Shown in pieces: positions 16,285-25,502 of a stretch of 64,000 nucleotides of DNA (position 1 is the stretch's first letter; the number at the start of each line of letters is the position of its first letter). Source of the stretch: Chloroflexota bacterium (GTDB lineage Bacteria; Chloroflexota; Anaerolineae; Anaerolineales; Villigracilaceae). Where the stretch lies: assembly GCA_019873655.1 (NCBI GenBank), contig JAIOAU010000012.1, positions 18,397-82,396 of the forward strand, given 5' to 3'. A program made the translations under genes and the position numbers. The notes under the pieces were generated by a model, which was not told the origin of the DNA, did no database searches, and saw nothing but the letters and a program-made list of their open reading frames with translations.

Positions 16285-17913
16285 GTGCACTTGACCACAA
16301 TCTTCTCTGAGCAAATGCTGACGTTGTTCGTGATCCTGGCCGTCGGCGCGCTGTTGGGCAGTTTTTCCTGGCGCGGCGTTTCACTGGGGACGGCGGGTGT
16401 CTTGTTCGTGGCCCTTGTTTTCGGGCATTATGGACTGTCGGTTCCGAAAGCCGTGCAGGACCTGGGACTGCTGTTGTTCGTTTACGCGGTGGGGCTGCAG
16501 GCCGGGCCGCGCTTTTTTCGCACGTTCCGCCGCCTCGGGTTGCGCTTTGCCGCCATCGGGTTGACCGTGGCCTTGACCGGCGCGCTGGCGACGCTGGGGC
16601 TGAGCCGCTTGCTGGACCTGCCCGCCGACCTGGCGGCCGGTCTCTACACCGGCGCGCTGACCTGCACGCCGGCGCTGGCGGCTGCGATCGACACCTTCTC
16701 GCGCCTCTCGCCGCAGGCCGGCGGCGCGGTGTCGGTCGGATACGGGATTGCCTATCCCTTCAGCATGATCGGCATTGTCCTCCTCGTCCAGGCCTTGCCC
16801 CGCTTGCTGAAGCGCGACTTGCGGCTCGAGGAGAACGCCTGGCTGGCCGAACGTCAACGCGAATTGCCCATGCTGCTCGTCAAGCAATACCGCGTGACCA
16901 ACCCGAACGCGGACGGCAAGACCCTGCTCGAAATCAACCCTCACCGTCTGGCGCGCGTCAACATCACCCGCATCCGGCGCGGCGAGGATGTCTTTCTGGT
17001 ATCTCCGAACACTGTTTTGCGGCTGGGCGATGTCGTCCTGGCGGTGGGGCCGCAGGAAGAGTTGGAGAAAATCAAGATCATCCTGGGCGAGGAAACCGAT
17101 GTCCCGATGGACAGGAACACGAAGATTACCACCCAGGACCTGGAGATGATCTCGCCGGCCTTCGCCGGCAAGACGCTGGCCGATTTGCGCGTCTGGGAGA
17201 ACTTCGGCGTGGTCATCACCCGCATCCGCCGCCAGGGGGTGGAAATCGCCCCGATCGGCAGCGTGACCCTGGAGGTCGGCGACGGCCTGCACATTGTCGG
17301 CGAGAGAGAGAATGTCCAGGCGTTTGTCAAACAGGTGGGCGGCGATACGCGTCAGGCTCACGAGACGAGTATGCTGCCCTACCTGATCGGGCTGGTGCTG
17401 GGCATTGGGGTCGGGATGATTCCGTTCCGTCTGCCGGGCGGGGTGGAGGTGGAACTGGGGATTGCCGGCGGCGCCTTTTTGGTCAGTCTGGTCTTCGGTC
17501 ACTTTGGACGGATTGGGAACCTGCGCCTGTACGTGCCGGCCGCAGCCCGCAATCTGACCCGCGAACTGGGGCTGATGCTCTTCCTGGCCGGGGCGGGGAC
17601 GACCGCTGGCGTCCACCTGGTCGAGGTCATCCGCGCCCAGGGCTGGATGCTGGCGCTGTGCGGCGCGGCGGTGACGATCCTCTCGGCGGCGGCCGGTCTG
17701 TTTTTGATGCTGCGGGTGTTCAGGATGCAGACGCTGGCCTCGCTGGGCGCGCTGACCGCCGCGATGACCAATCCGCCCGCGCTGGCGGCGGCCAACAACC
17801 AGACCACGACCGATTTGGCCACCCTCTCTTACGCCAGCGTGTATCCGGCGGCGTTGATTTTCAAGATCGTCTTTGCGCAGTTGCTGGCCGCGGCCTTGCT
17901 GGCCTGGTTTTGA
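16285..17913 (+). CDS. AspT/YidE-family transporter with two RCK_C domains
   Basis: About 542 residues. Two halves of five or six TM helices each flank a cytoplasmic core with two TrkA-C/RCK_C domains (VNITRIRRGEDVFLVSPNT...LRLGDVVLAVG and VVITRIRRQGVEIAP...LEVGDGLHIVG). This duplicated layout defines the aspartate:alanine exchanger/YbjL/YidE family of anion transporters. The N-terminus fits a GTG start at 16285, as family members begin just before LTLFVILAVGALLG; the frame is open to 16225, and ATG 16315 is an alternative. The substrate is unknown. Confidence 0.8.
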   Translation: MHLTTIFSEQMLTLFVILAVGALLGSFSWRGVSLGTAGVLFVALVFGHYGLSVPKAVQDLGLLLFVYAVGLQAGPRFFRTFRRLGLRFAAIGLTVALTGALATLGLSRLLDLPADLAAGLYTGALTCTPALAAAIDTFSRLSPQAGGAVSVGYGIAYPFSMIGIVLLVQALPRLLKRDLRLEENAWLAERQRELPMLLVKQYRVTNPNADGKTLLEINPHRLARVNITRIRRGEDVFLVSPNTVLRLGDVVLAVGPQEELEKIKIILGEETDVPMDRNTKITTQDLEMISPAFAGKTLADLRVWENFGVVITRIRRQGVEIAPIGSVTLEVGDGLHIVGERENVQAFVKQVGGDTRQAHETSMLPYLIGLVLGIGVGMIPFRLPGGVEVELGIAGGAFLVSLVFGHFGRIGNLRLYVPAAARNLTRELGLMLFLAGAGTTAGVHLVEVIRAQGWMLALCGAAVTILSAAAGLFLMLRVFRMQTLASLGALTAAMTNPPALAAANNQTTTDLATLSYASVYPAALIFKIVFAQLLAAALLAWF

Positions 17914-17954
17914 AGTAAAATGAAGGCGAATTCTGGCGACAAAAGGAGAGCGAA

Positions 17955-18284
17955 ATGTCTGTTCTAACGGTCAAAGAGTTGTTCGAGCGCATGCCGCAGG
18001 CTTTTGTGGCTTCCAAGGCGGCGGGCGTGACGGCGGATATTCAATTCAAGTTCACCGGCGCCGAGGCGGGGGACTGGTATGTGACGATCAAGGACGGGAC
18101 GCTTCAGGTCCACGAGGGCTTGAGCCCGGCGCCCAAACTGACCGTCTCGGCCGATTCGGGCGACATCGTCAAGATTTTCACCGGCCAGATGGACGGCATG
18201 CAGGCCTATATGTCCGGTAAATTGCGCGTTACCGGCGATATGACGCTGGCGATGAAGTTGATGGGGCTGTTCAAACTATCCTGA
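17955..18284 (+). CDS. SCP2 sterol-carrier-domain protein
   Basis: 109 residues forming a single SCP2 domain, with the typical FKFTGAEAGDWYVTIKDG strand region and the DIVKIFTGQMDGMQAYMSGKLRVTGDM segment. These domains bind fatty acyl or other lipid ligands in the cytoplasm. It follows the transporter by 41 nt with AAGGAGAG before the ATG, and is ended by a strong hairpin at 18301. Confidence 0.9.
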   Translation: MSVLTVKELFERMPQAFVASKAAGVTADIQFKFTGAEAGDWYVTIKDGTLQVHEGLSPAPKLTVSADSGDIVKIFTGQMDGMQAYMSGKLRVTGDMTLAMKLMGLFKLS

Positions 18285-18300
18285 CGGCGCTGTCGGTCTC

Positions 18301-18346
18301 GAAAAGCGAACTTCCGGCTTTGCGTGTAGCCGGAAGTTCGCTTTTC
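18301..18346. terminator. Bidirectional terminator
   Basis: A perfect 19-bp stem, 18301-18319 with 18328-18346, has an 8-nt loop. GAAAA and TTTTC at the ends supply short T-runs in both directions. It lies between the convergent SCP2 gene and sufT, whose stop codon overlaps the stem end. Confidence 0.8.
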
Positions 18347-18701
18347 ATCCGTACAATCCCCAGTCGATCGCGCTGGGGTCTTCCATCATCGAGAAGTCCC
18401 ACGGCTCGAACCCCAGTTCGACCTCGACCGGCAGGTTCAGGGCCTCCTGGGCTTTGATTTTGGTCATCTCGATCAGGGCTGGCCCGTAGGGGCAGAAGGG
18501 CGTGGTCAACAGCATGTAGAGTTTTGCCACCCCCTCTTCGATTTTCACGCGCCGCACCAGGCCCAACTGGATGATGTTGAGCATGATCTCGGGGTCGACG
18601 ACTTCGGACAGTTTGGCGCGCAGCGGTTCGACCAGTTCGGGGTGGGTATCGTGCAGGTCCCAGATGACGCGGTTGAGGGGGCGGTCTTGCGTTTCGCTCA
18701 T
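18345..18701 (-). CDS. sufT: SufT/MIP18-family (DUF59) Fe-S assembly factor
   Basis: 118 residues. The MIP18 signature is present: LSEVVDPEIMLNIIQLGLV and the conserved Cys in LTTPFCPYGP. SufT-type proteins help mature Fe-S proteins. The ATG at 18701 overlaps the sufR stop by ATGA, so the two are translationally coupled, and both lie divergent to the suf operon. The frame is open 60 nt further upstream, but that part lies within sufR. Confidence 0.85.
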   Translation of the reverse strand: MSETQDRPLNRVIWDLHDTHPELVEPLRAKLSEVVDPEIMLNIIQLGLVRRVKIEEGVAKLYMLLTTPFCPYGPALIEMTKIKAQEALNLPVEVELGFEPWDFSMMEDPSAIDWGLYG

Positions 18702-19330
18702 GAGGCTTTTTCCTCTGCCTGGACAAGGTAGGTGCATTTGGCGTCGCCGCTCAGAATGCACTGAACTTTCTCGGCCGGGACGGCCAGCAGTTTGGAAATG
18801 AGGGTTTGATCGACGACGCAGACTTCCGGGTGCTCCTGACCGATTTGCAGATAGGGACAGGTGATTTCATGGATATGGTATTGGCCGCCGGTCTTTTCCC
18901 ACTCGACCTCGAACCCCTCTTCGGCCAACAGCGATTTGGCCAGTTCGAGGCGCTCCTCCATGGTCAGGCCGTGCATCTGTTCGGCGTATTCATTGGCGAT
19001 CTGGCTGGCCATCTGCAGAAAGAGTTCTTTGACCATCGGGGCCGGCATGCTCGATTTGAGTTGGTCGAGCAAGCGCGAGGTCAGGCGCAGGTAGCGGGTG
19101 GGGAAGCGTTCCATGCCGTATTCGGTCAGCAGATAGACCAGGCGCGGCCGGCCGACGCCGTGGCGTTCTTCTTCGGCGGTGACCAGCCCCTCGGCTTGCA
19201 GATTGGTCAGATGATGGCGGGCCGAGATCGGGTTGATTCCCACCGCTTCGGCCAACTCGTTGATGGTGGCGCGGTGTCTCTTGGCCAGGGTGTGCAAAAT
19301 ACGGTCGCGCGTGCTTTTCATGACCTTCAT
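18698..19330 (-). CDS. sufR: SufR-like Fe-S-sensing transcriptional repressor
   Basis: 210 residues. A winged-helix domain begins at STRDRILHTLAKRHRATINEL with recognition helix GINPISARHHL. The C-terminal half has four cysteines in the SufR spacing style (EITCPY...PEVCVV, then VQCIL and AKCTYL), suited to a [4Fe-4S] or [2Fe-2S] cluster. It is divergent from sufCBDSU with a symmetric operator between, so the expected logic is repression when clusters are plentiful. The start at 19330 follows GGAG closely; ATG 19321 is possible. Confidence 0.85.
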   Translation of the reverse strand: MKVMKSTRDRILHTLAKRHRATINELAEAVGINPISARHHLTNLQAEGLVTAEEERHGVGRPRLVYLLTEYGMERFPTRYLRLTSRLLDQLKSSMPAPMVKELFLQMASQIANEYAEQMHGLTMEERLELAKSLLAEEGFEVEWEKTGGQYHIHEITCPYLQIGQEHPEVCVVDQTLISKLLAVPAEKVQCILSGDAKCTYLVQAEEKAS

Positions 19331-19342
19331 ACTCCGTCTCAA

Positions 19343-19371
19343 AGTATAACAGGCTGGACGAACTTTGTCAA
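19343..19371 (-). promoter_or_regulatory. sufR-sufT promoter
   Basis: TTGACA (19371-19366), a 17-nt spacer and TATACT (19348-19343) on the reverse strand. The leader to the ATG at 19330 is only about 5 nt. Confidence 0.8.
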
Positions 19372-19401
19372 TATTATAGATAATTATGATAAATATTGAC
19401 A
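19366..19401. promoter_or_regulatory. Probable SufR operator (36-bp inverted repeat)
   Basis: TGTCAATATT (19366-19375) and AATATTGACA (19392-19401) are perfect 10-bp inverted repeats around a 16-bp A/T-rich centre that includes ATAATTAT. Each arm contains the -35 hexamer of one divergent promoter, so one bound repressor could shut both. Confidence 0.7.
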
Positions 19402-19424
19402 TTTCTTACCGCCGGTGCTATAAT
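19396..19424 (+). promoter_or_regulatory. suf operon promoter
   Basis: Consensus TTGACA (19396-19401), a 17-nt spacer and TATAAT (19419-19424), the strongest sigma70-type promoter seen in the window. A leader of about 50 nt reaches sufC. Confidence 0.85.
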
Positions 19425-19479
19425 CCGCTCGCTCGTGCAAGAAAGGCGAGAAATTCTGTTCTCCTCTCGGGAGGAAATG

Positions 19480-20265
<786 letters not shown>

Positions 20266-20306
20266 GTCATCGGTTTATCGAGCGCCTTTTACTGGATGGA
20301 GTGACT

Positions 20307-23300
20307 ATGTCTGACGAGGCCAAGATTCTAGAAGAGATTGGGCAGTATCGCTACGGTTTTCGCGATCCGGAAAATTACGTCTTCAAGTCGCGCAAAGGGC
20401 TGGATCGCGAGGTCGTCGAGCAGATTTCCTACATGAAAGGCGAGCCGAAATGGATGCTCGACTTTCGCCTGCGCGCCCTGGAGCACTTCCTGAGCCGTCC
20501 GATGCCCACCTGGGGGCCGGACTTGAGCGGGCTCGACCTGGATGACATCTACTACTACGTCAAACCGACCGAAAAACAAGAAAAATCCTGGGACGATGTG
20601 CCCGACACCATCAAAAAGACCTTCGATCGCCTGGGCGTCCCGGAGGCGGAGCGCAAGTTCCTGGCCGGGCTGGGCGCGCAGTATGAATGCCTGAGCGGCA
20701 ATACGCGCGTTTATACGGCGCGCGGCGCGGTTCCTATCAAGGATATTTTGCCTGGTGATGTCGTCTTCTCGCTGGATGAAGCGACCAATCGGCTCATTCC
20801 TGCGCCGGTCAAGGCGTTCATGCCCAAAGGCGAGCGGCCTGTCTATGAAATCAAAGTAGGCACGCGCGCCATCCGCGCTACCGAAAATCATCCCTTCCTC
20901 GTGCTGGAACTCCAGCGCAAGGAAGGACGACGGCGCGGGCGATATGTGCGGTCGTGGAAGTATCTGCGCGACATCAAGCCTGGCGACCTGGTGGCCGTGG
21001 CAAAGGCATTGCCGGATGTCGGTCAGGATTACGTCTTGCAAGCCCCTGATGTGGAAACCAACTGGCGGCATAATCCCGTTGACCTGCCCCGGCAAACGAC
21101 CCCTGACTTGATGTGGTGGCTTGGACTGTACCTGGGCGATGGGTTTATTCACCGCGAAGGCCGAAAAGCGCGGGTCGAATTTGCCATTCCTGAAACGGAT
21201 GTCTCGCTGCGCTCGGAGTTCAAGCAGGTGACCCGCCGTCTGTTCGGCCTCGAAGCGCAAAATGGCGACCCATACCGCATGACAGTTGGCTCCAGCGTTA
21301 TCGCGCGTTATCTGGAAGTCAACGGCTTCTCTGGCGGCGCGCTCGAAAAGCGCATCCCCTCGTGGGTGGCTTCTCTGCCGCGTGAGCAGATTCTGGCTTT
21401 CCTGGGCGGGTATGTGGATTCCGATGGATATGTGCGTGATCACGCCAAGAACAAGGATATCGTTCTGACCAGCGCCAATCCTGCCCTGTTGGAGGATGTC
21501 CGCGAATTGGCGGCCTTGTGCGGCATTGGCGTATCAAACGTTCATCGCTTCGAGGGGCCGCATCCGCATGATCAAGGCCGGACAATGGTCGGTTACCGCA
21601 TGTTGTTCAGCGGCGATTTCGACCGAATTGGTTGCCGTTCGGAGCAACGCGTCAGCCGCATGGGACAGCGCAAGTTCCATCATTCCTACTCAATGGCGGA
21701 AGGTACCAGTTTTCGCGGCCACGTCAACGAGTGGTTCGGATACGCCAAAGTCGAATCCATCACGCCGGCAGGAGTCGAACCGGTTTATGACATCGAAGTG
21801 GACGGCCCCCATAATTTCGTAGCCGAGGGCTTGATTGTCCATAACTCCGAAATGGTATACCACTCCATCCAGGAACACCTCGAAAAACAGGGCGTCATCT
21901 TCCTGTCCATCGAGGATGGACTGCGTCAGCATCCCGACCTGTTCCGCGAATATTTTGGGACGGTCATTCCCATCGAGGATAACAAGTTCGCGGCGCTGAA
22001 CTCGGCCGTCTGGTCGGGCGGGTCGTTCGTCTACGTGCCGCCGGGCGTCAAGGTGGACTTGCCGCTGCAGGCTTACTTCCGTCTGAACACCGCCAACGTC
22101 GGCCAGTTCGAGCGCACGCTGATTATCGTGGACGAAGGCGCGCAGGTACATTACGTGGAGGGCTGCTTCCTGGCCGGGGCGCGCGTGCGGACTCGTCAGG
22201 GCGAAAAGCCCATCGAGCAGGTGCAGGTTGGCGATGAGGTCCTGACGCACCTGGGCCGCTGGCGCAGGGTGTATCACACGCAGGTCCGTCCGTATCACGG
22301 CAAAATCTACAATATTCAATACTATGGCGACAGCAAACGCGAACTGCGGGTGACGGCCGACCATCCGCTCCTGATTGCCCGCCGCAAGCGCCGCGCCGAA
22401 CGCAACCAGGAATTCCAACTGGTTTGGGCGCGCGCCGATAGCGTCAAGAAAGGGGATTATCTGGTCGTTCCGGTCTATCAGCCCGAGGCGGAACTGGTGG
22501 CCGCCGGCATTCGGGTCGAAATTGGTCGTGGCCGCCATGCGCCCGAGGAGCGGTATGTCGCCTTCCCGCAGGAGCCGGATTTCTACCGCCTGCTGGGATA
22601 CTACTTTGCCGAAGGGCATGTGGACAACGAACATTATCTGACTTTCTCGTTCGGCGTGGCAGAAACCGCGTTGTTGGCCGATGTGCGCGAATTGCTCCAG
22701 CGCTATTTTGGCAAAGCGCCCATTGAAAATGCTCCGCATCAGAACGGTCAGACGCTGGTGCTGGCTTCCACTGAAGCGGCGCGCGCCTTTGGGCGTGAGT
22801 TTGGCGCCAACGTTTACGAAAAGCGCGTGCCGGATTGGATCTTGAGCGCGCCCAGAGAATACCTGGCGCAGTTCGTGCGCGGCCTGTGGCTGGGCGATGG
22901 CAGTTACGACGCCCGCAAGAACATGTTCCGCTTCAACTCGGTCTCTGCCAATCTGGCGTATGCTTTCCGTGATGTTTTGCTGCGCCTAGGGATTGCCGCC
23001 TCGGTCAACCGCCAGAGCCGCGTTGCGCCGCGCCGCGATATTTACGCCGTTGTTATCGCTTCACCCTTCAACCCGCAGTTTGGTGAACTGGTGGGCGTGC
23101 CTGCCCCAGCCGGTTCCTGGCGCGGCTCGCCGTTTGCGCTGGACGAAAACTTCCAGTACATGCCCATCAAGCGCATTACGGTCGAAGAGCAGGAAACCGA
23201 AGTGTACAACTTCTCGGTCGAGGAAGATGAATCCTATCTCGCCGAAGGCGTGGTTTCCCATAACTGCACCGCCCCCCAATACACCACCGACTCCTTCCAC

Positions 23301-23972
23301 AGCGGCGTCATCGAAATCATCGTCAAGAGAGGCGCCCGCTCGCGCTACACCACCATCCAGAACTGGAGTCACAACGTCTACAACCTGGTCACCCAGCGCG
23401 CCAAAGTCTATGCCGACGCCACCCATGAGTGGGTGGACGCGAATATGGGCAGTAAGATCACCATGAAGTACCCCTCCTGTTTCCTGATGGAACCCGGCGC
23501 GCGCGGCGAAATGCTCTCGATGGCTTTCGCCGGGCCGGGACAGATTCAGGACGCCGGATCGAAGATGGTGCACTTTGCCCCTCACACGTCCAGCAAGATT
23601 ACCTCTAAGTCGATCTCGAAGGGCGGCGGGCGCGCCTCCTACCGCGGCCTGCTCAAGGTCTACAAAGGCGCGACCGGCGTCAAGTCCAACGTCGTCTGCG
23701 ACGCGCTTCTGCTCGATCCGCAGTCGCGCACCGACACCTATCCTTATATCGAAATCGACGAGGACGACGTCAGCATCGGCCATGAGGCCTCCGTCTCGAA
23801 GGTCGGCGAGGAGCAACTCTTCTATCTGATGAGCCGCGGCCTGTCCGAGGAAGAGGCCACCACCATGGTTGTCTCCGGCTTCATCGAGCCGCTCGTCAAA
23901 GAATTGCCGATGGAATACGCCGTCGAGATGAACCGCCTCATCCAGTTGCAAATGGAAGGTTCGATCGGTTAG
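20307..23972 (+). CDS. sufB: SufB scaffold precursor interrupted by two inteins
   Basis: 1221 residues as encoded. Removing the two inteins (386 and 367 residues) leaves 468, the normal SufB length. Exteins are residues 1-127, 514-619 and 987-1221. The spliced joins read AQYE+SEMVYHS and HYVEG+CTAPQYT, both highly conserved SufB segments. SufB is the Fe-S scaffold of the SufBCD complex. GGAG lies 7 nt before ATG 20307; the upstream GTG at 20301 is less likely. The gene must splice twice to make a working scaffold. Confidence 0.97.
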   Translation: MSDEAKILEEIGQYRYGFRDPENYVFKSRKGLDREVVEQISYMKGEPKWMLDFRLRALEHFLSRPMPTWGPDLSGLDLDDIYYYVKPTEKQEKSWDDVPDTIKKTFDRLGVPEAERKFLAGLGAQYECLSGNTRVYTARGAVPIKDILPGDVVFSLDEATNRLIPAPVKAFMPKGERPVYEIKVGTRAIRATENHPFLVLELQRKEGRRRGRYVRSWKYLRDIKPGDLVAVAKALPDVGQDYVLQAPDVETNWRHNPVDLPRQTTPDLMWWLGLYLGDGFIHREGRKARVEFAIPETDVSLRSEFKQVTRRLFGLEAQNGDPYRMTVGSSVIARYLEVNGFSGGALEKRIPSWVASLPREQILAFLGGYVDSDGYVRDHAKNKDIVLTSANPALLEDVRELAALCGIGVSNVHRFEGPHPHDQGRTMVGYRMLFSGDFDRIGCRSEQRVSRMGQRKFHHSYSMAEGTSFRGHVNEWFGYAKVESITPAGVEPVYDIEVDGPHNFVAEGLIVHNSEMVYHSIQEHLEKQGVIFLSIEDGLRQHPDLFREYFGTVIPIEDNKFAALNSAVWSGGSFVYVPPGVKVDLPLQAYFRLNTANVGQFERTLIIVDEGAQVHYVEGCFLAGARVRTRQGEKPIEQVQVGDEVLTHLGRWRRVYHTQVRPYHGKIYNIQYYGDSKRELRVTADHPLLIARRKRRAERNQEFQLVWARADSVKKGDYLVVPVYQPEAELVAAGIRVEIGRGRHAPEERYVAFPQEPDFYRLLGYYFAEGHVDNEHYLTFSFGVAETALLADVRELLQRYFGKAPIENAPHQNGQTLVLASTEAARAFGREFGANVYEKRVPDWILSAPREYLAQFVRGLWLGDGSYDARKNMFRFNSVSANLAYAFRDVLLRLGIAASVNRQSRVAPRRDIYAVVIASPFNPQFGELVGVPAPAGSWRGSPFALDENFQYMPIKRITVEEQETEVYNFSVEEDESYLAEGVVSHNCTAPQYTTDSFHSGVIEIIVKRGARSRYTTIQNWSHNVYNLVTQRAKVYADATHEWVDANMGSKITMKYPSCFLMEPGARGEMLSMAFAGPGQIQDAGSKMVHFAPHTSSKITSKSISKGGGRASYRGLLKVYKGATGVKSNVVCDALLLDPQSRTDTYPYIEIDEDDVSIGHEASVSKVGEEQLFYLMSRGLSEEEATTMVVSGFIEPLVKELPMEYAVEMNRLIQLQMEGSIG
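20688..21845 (+). other. Intein 1 in SufB (386 aa, LAGLIDADG endonuclease)
   Basis: It begins with Cys (CLSGNTRVYT, block A) and ends in VHN with Ser as the +1 extein residue. The block B region has TENHPF with the Thr...His pair, and block F/G reads YDIEVDGPHNFVAEGLIVHN. The endonuclease core has two LAGLIDADG-like helices, LGLYLGDGF and LGGYVDSDGY, each with an acidic residue, so homing activity may be intact. Confidence 0.95.
22164..23264 (+). other. Intein 2 in SufB (367 aa, LAGLIDADG endonuclease)
   Basis: It begins with Cys (CFLAGARVRT) and ends VVSHN, with Cys as the +1 residue. Block B is TADHPL and block F is VYNFSVEEDESYLAEG. LAGLIDADG-like helices are LLGYYFAEGH and FVRGLWLGDGS. 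It splits the conserved SufB sequence VEG/CTAPQY. The two inteins are clearly different in sequence, so they were acquired separately rather than duplicated. Confidence 0.95.
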
Positions 23973-24040
23973 CAAGGTCCAACTTGCCAACGAGCCAACG
24001 AATAAACGCGCCAACGCGTAAACGTGTCAACGGATAAACC

Positions 24041-25399
24041 ATGCAGGAAAAACCCAAAGTAACCATTTCACGAACTCGTCCAGCCGTCTCTGCCCTCCAG
24101 GACTTTGCCTTTACGGCGGAGATGCTTCCCGCAGGCGGCCCGCTCTCGGAGTACCGTCAACGCGCCTGGGAAATCTATCGCCGCCTGCCGATGCCGACCA
24201 CCGCTGAGGAAGCCTGGCGGCGCACCGACCTGCGCGGCCTGCCCGCCGCGACCCTGCGCCTGCCGGCCGCCGAAGCCTGGCGCGACTTGCCGCCGGTTCC
24301 GAGTCACCTGCTTCAGCCGCTGACGGCCGAACAGCACGGCGGACAGGTGGTTCTGCTCCCCGGCGGCGGGGACGACCCTTCGACCGGCTCAGGGCAGCGC
24401 CTCGATCCGGCGCTCGTCGCCCGCGGCGTCATCTTCACCGATCTTCGCGCCGCCGAACGCGAACATCCTGACCTGGTCGCTAGAATGGCCGGCCAGACGG
24501 TGCGGGTCGAGGAGGGCAAGTTCGCCGCCCTGGCGGGCGCTTTGAGCCAGAACGGCGTCGTGTTGTACGTGCCGCCGGGCGTGACGGTCGAACAGCCGCT
24601 TCACAGCGTACTGTGGGGGCCGGGGGCCGGCCTGGCGCATTTGTCGCACATCCTCGTCTGGGTGGATGACGGCGCTTCGGTCACCTACGTACACGAGGCC
24701 GCCTCGCCCGACGAGGCCGACTCCATGCATGCCGGCCTGCTCGAGGTCCGCGTAGGGCAGGGCGCCCGCCTGACCTTCGTCGAGTTGCAGTCCTGGGGGC
24801 GCGGCGTCTGGAACTTTAGCCATGAGCGCATTCAGGTCGAGCGCGACGGCAACCTGGACTGGATTTTCGGCGCCGTCGGCTCGCGCCTGACCAAGAATTT
24901 CTCCGAACTCGAACTGGTTGGAGAAGGCGCGACCGGTCGGATGTCGGGTTTTTACTTTGCGGATGGCAACCAACATCTCGACCACGACACCCAGCAAAAT
25001 CATCTTGCGCCTCACACCACCAGCGACCTGCTGTTCAAGGGCGCGTTGAAAGGCCGCAGCCGTTCGGTCTGGCAGGGGATGATTTACGTCGCCCCCGGCG
25101 CGCAGAAAACCGACGGTTATCAGGCCAACCGTAATCTGGTGTTGAGCAAGGAAGCCCGCGCCGATTCGATCCCCGGCCTGGAAATTCTGGCCGACGACGT
25201 GCGCTGCACCCACGGCGCGACGGTCGGCCGGCTGGAAGAGGAGCCGTTGTTCTATCTCAAATCGCGCGGCATCCCCCCCGCCGAGGCCGAGCGGCTGATG
25301 GTCGAGGGATTCTTCGACCCCATCATGCAGCGCATCCCCTTCGACGGCGTCCGCCAGCGTTTCCAGCAGGCCATCCAGGACAAAATGATGGCGGCCTGA
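24041..25399 (+). CDS. sufD: SufD, partner of SufB in the SUF complex
   Basis: 452 residues. The C-terminal half has the SufBD beta-helix features: NLDWIFGAVGSRLTKNFSELEL, HDTQQNHLAPHTTSDLLFKGAL and DDVRCTHGATVGRL, with the conserved His and the RGIPPAEAERLMVEGFF end. Near residue 112 an eight-residue segment, PSTGSGQR, is encoded by CCCTTCGACCGGCTCAGGG, a dispersed-repeat type sequence inserted in frame. It is 68 nt after sufB; that gap holds short CCAACG/TAAACG repeats. Confidence 0.94.
   Translation: MQEKPKVTISRTRPAVSALQDFAFTAEMLPAGGPLSEYRQRAWEIYRRLPMPTTAEEAWRRTDLRGLPAATLRLPAAEAWRDLPPVPSHLLQPLTAEQHGGQVVLLPGGGDDPSTGSGQRLDPALVARGVIFTDLRAAEREHPDLVARMAGQTVRVEEGKFAALAGALSQNGVVLYVPPGVTVEQPLHSVLWGPGAGLAHLSHILVWVDDGASVTYVHEAASPDEADSMHAGLLEVRVGQGARLTFVELQSWGRGVWNFSHERIQVERDGNLDWIFGAVGSRLTKNFSELELVGEGATGRMSGFYFADGNQHLDHDTQQNHLAPHTTSDLLFKGALKGRSRSVWQGMIYVAPGAQKTDGYQANRNLVLSKEARADSIPGLEILADDVRCTHGATVGRLEEEPLFYLKSRGIPPAEAERLMVEGFFDPIMQRIPFDGVRQRFQQAIQDKMMAA
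24376..24397 (+). repeat. Short dispersed repeat inserted in frame in sufD
   Basis: CCCTTCGACCGGCTCAGGG followed by CAG. It is an imperfect palindrome (CCCT...AGGG) of the same CTTCGAC...CTCAGG type as the repeats between hisE and hisI. It keeps the sufD frame open and codes PSTGSGQ. Confidence 0.5.
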
Positions 25400-25406
25400 T
25401 TGGCCC

Positions 25407-25436
25407 TTGATTTTTTCCCCGTTTTGGCGCGATAAT
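25407..25436 (+). promoter_or_regulatory. Possible internal suf promoter
   Basis: TTGATT (25407-25412), an 18-nt spacer and GATAAT (25431-25436), in the 103-nt gap after sufD. It could give extra transcription of sufS and sufU. Confidence 0.4.
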
Positions 25437-25457
25437 AGGCCGCCTGTCTTACCGAGT

Positions 25458-25483
25458 CACTGAACACTGAACACTGAACACTG
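25458..25483 (+). repeat. 7-bp tandem repeat
   Basis: CACTGAA repeated three times plus CACTG, located between the possible promoter and the ribosome binding site of the small suf-operon gene. Confidence 0.85.
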
Positions 25484-25502
25484 TTTACCGGGGAGGTTCC
25501 AC

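Noticed and set aside
20688..23264. Inserts in SufB considered as frame or assembly errors or separate genes
   Set aside because: Both are in frame, begin with Cys, end in HN and restore conserved SufB sequence when removed; they are inteins.
25458..25483. CACTGAA tandem repeat considered as a CRISPR fragment
   Set aside because: Units are 7 bp without spacers; a simple microsatellite. No CRISPR array or cas gene was seen in the window.
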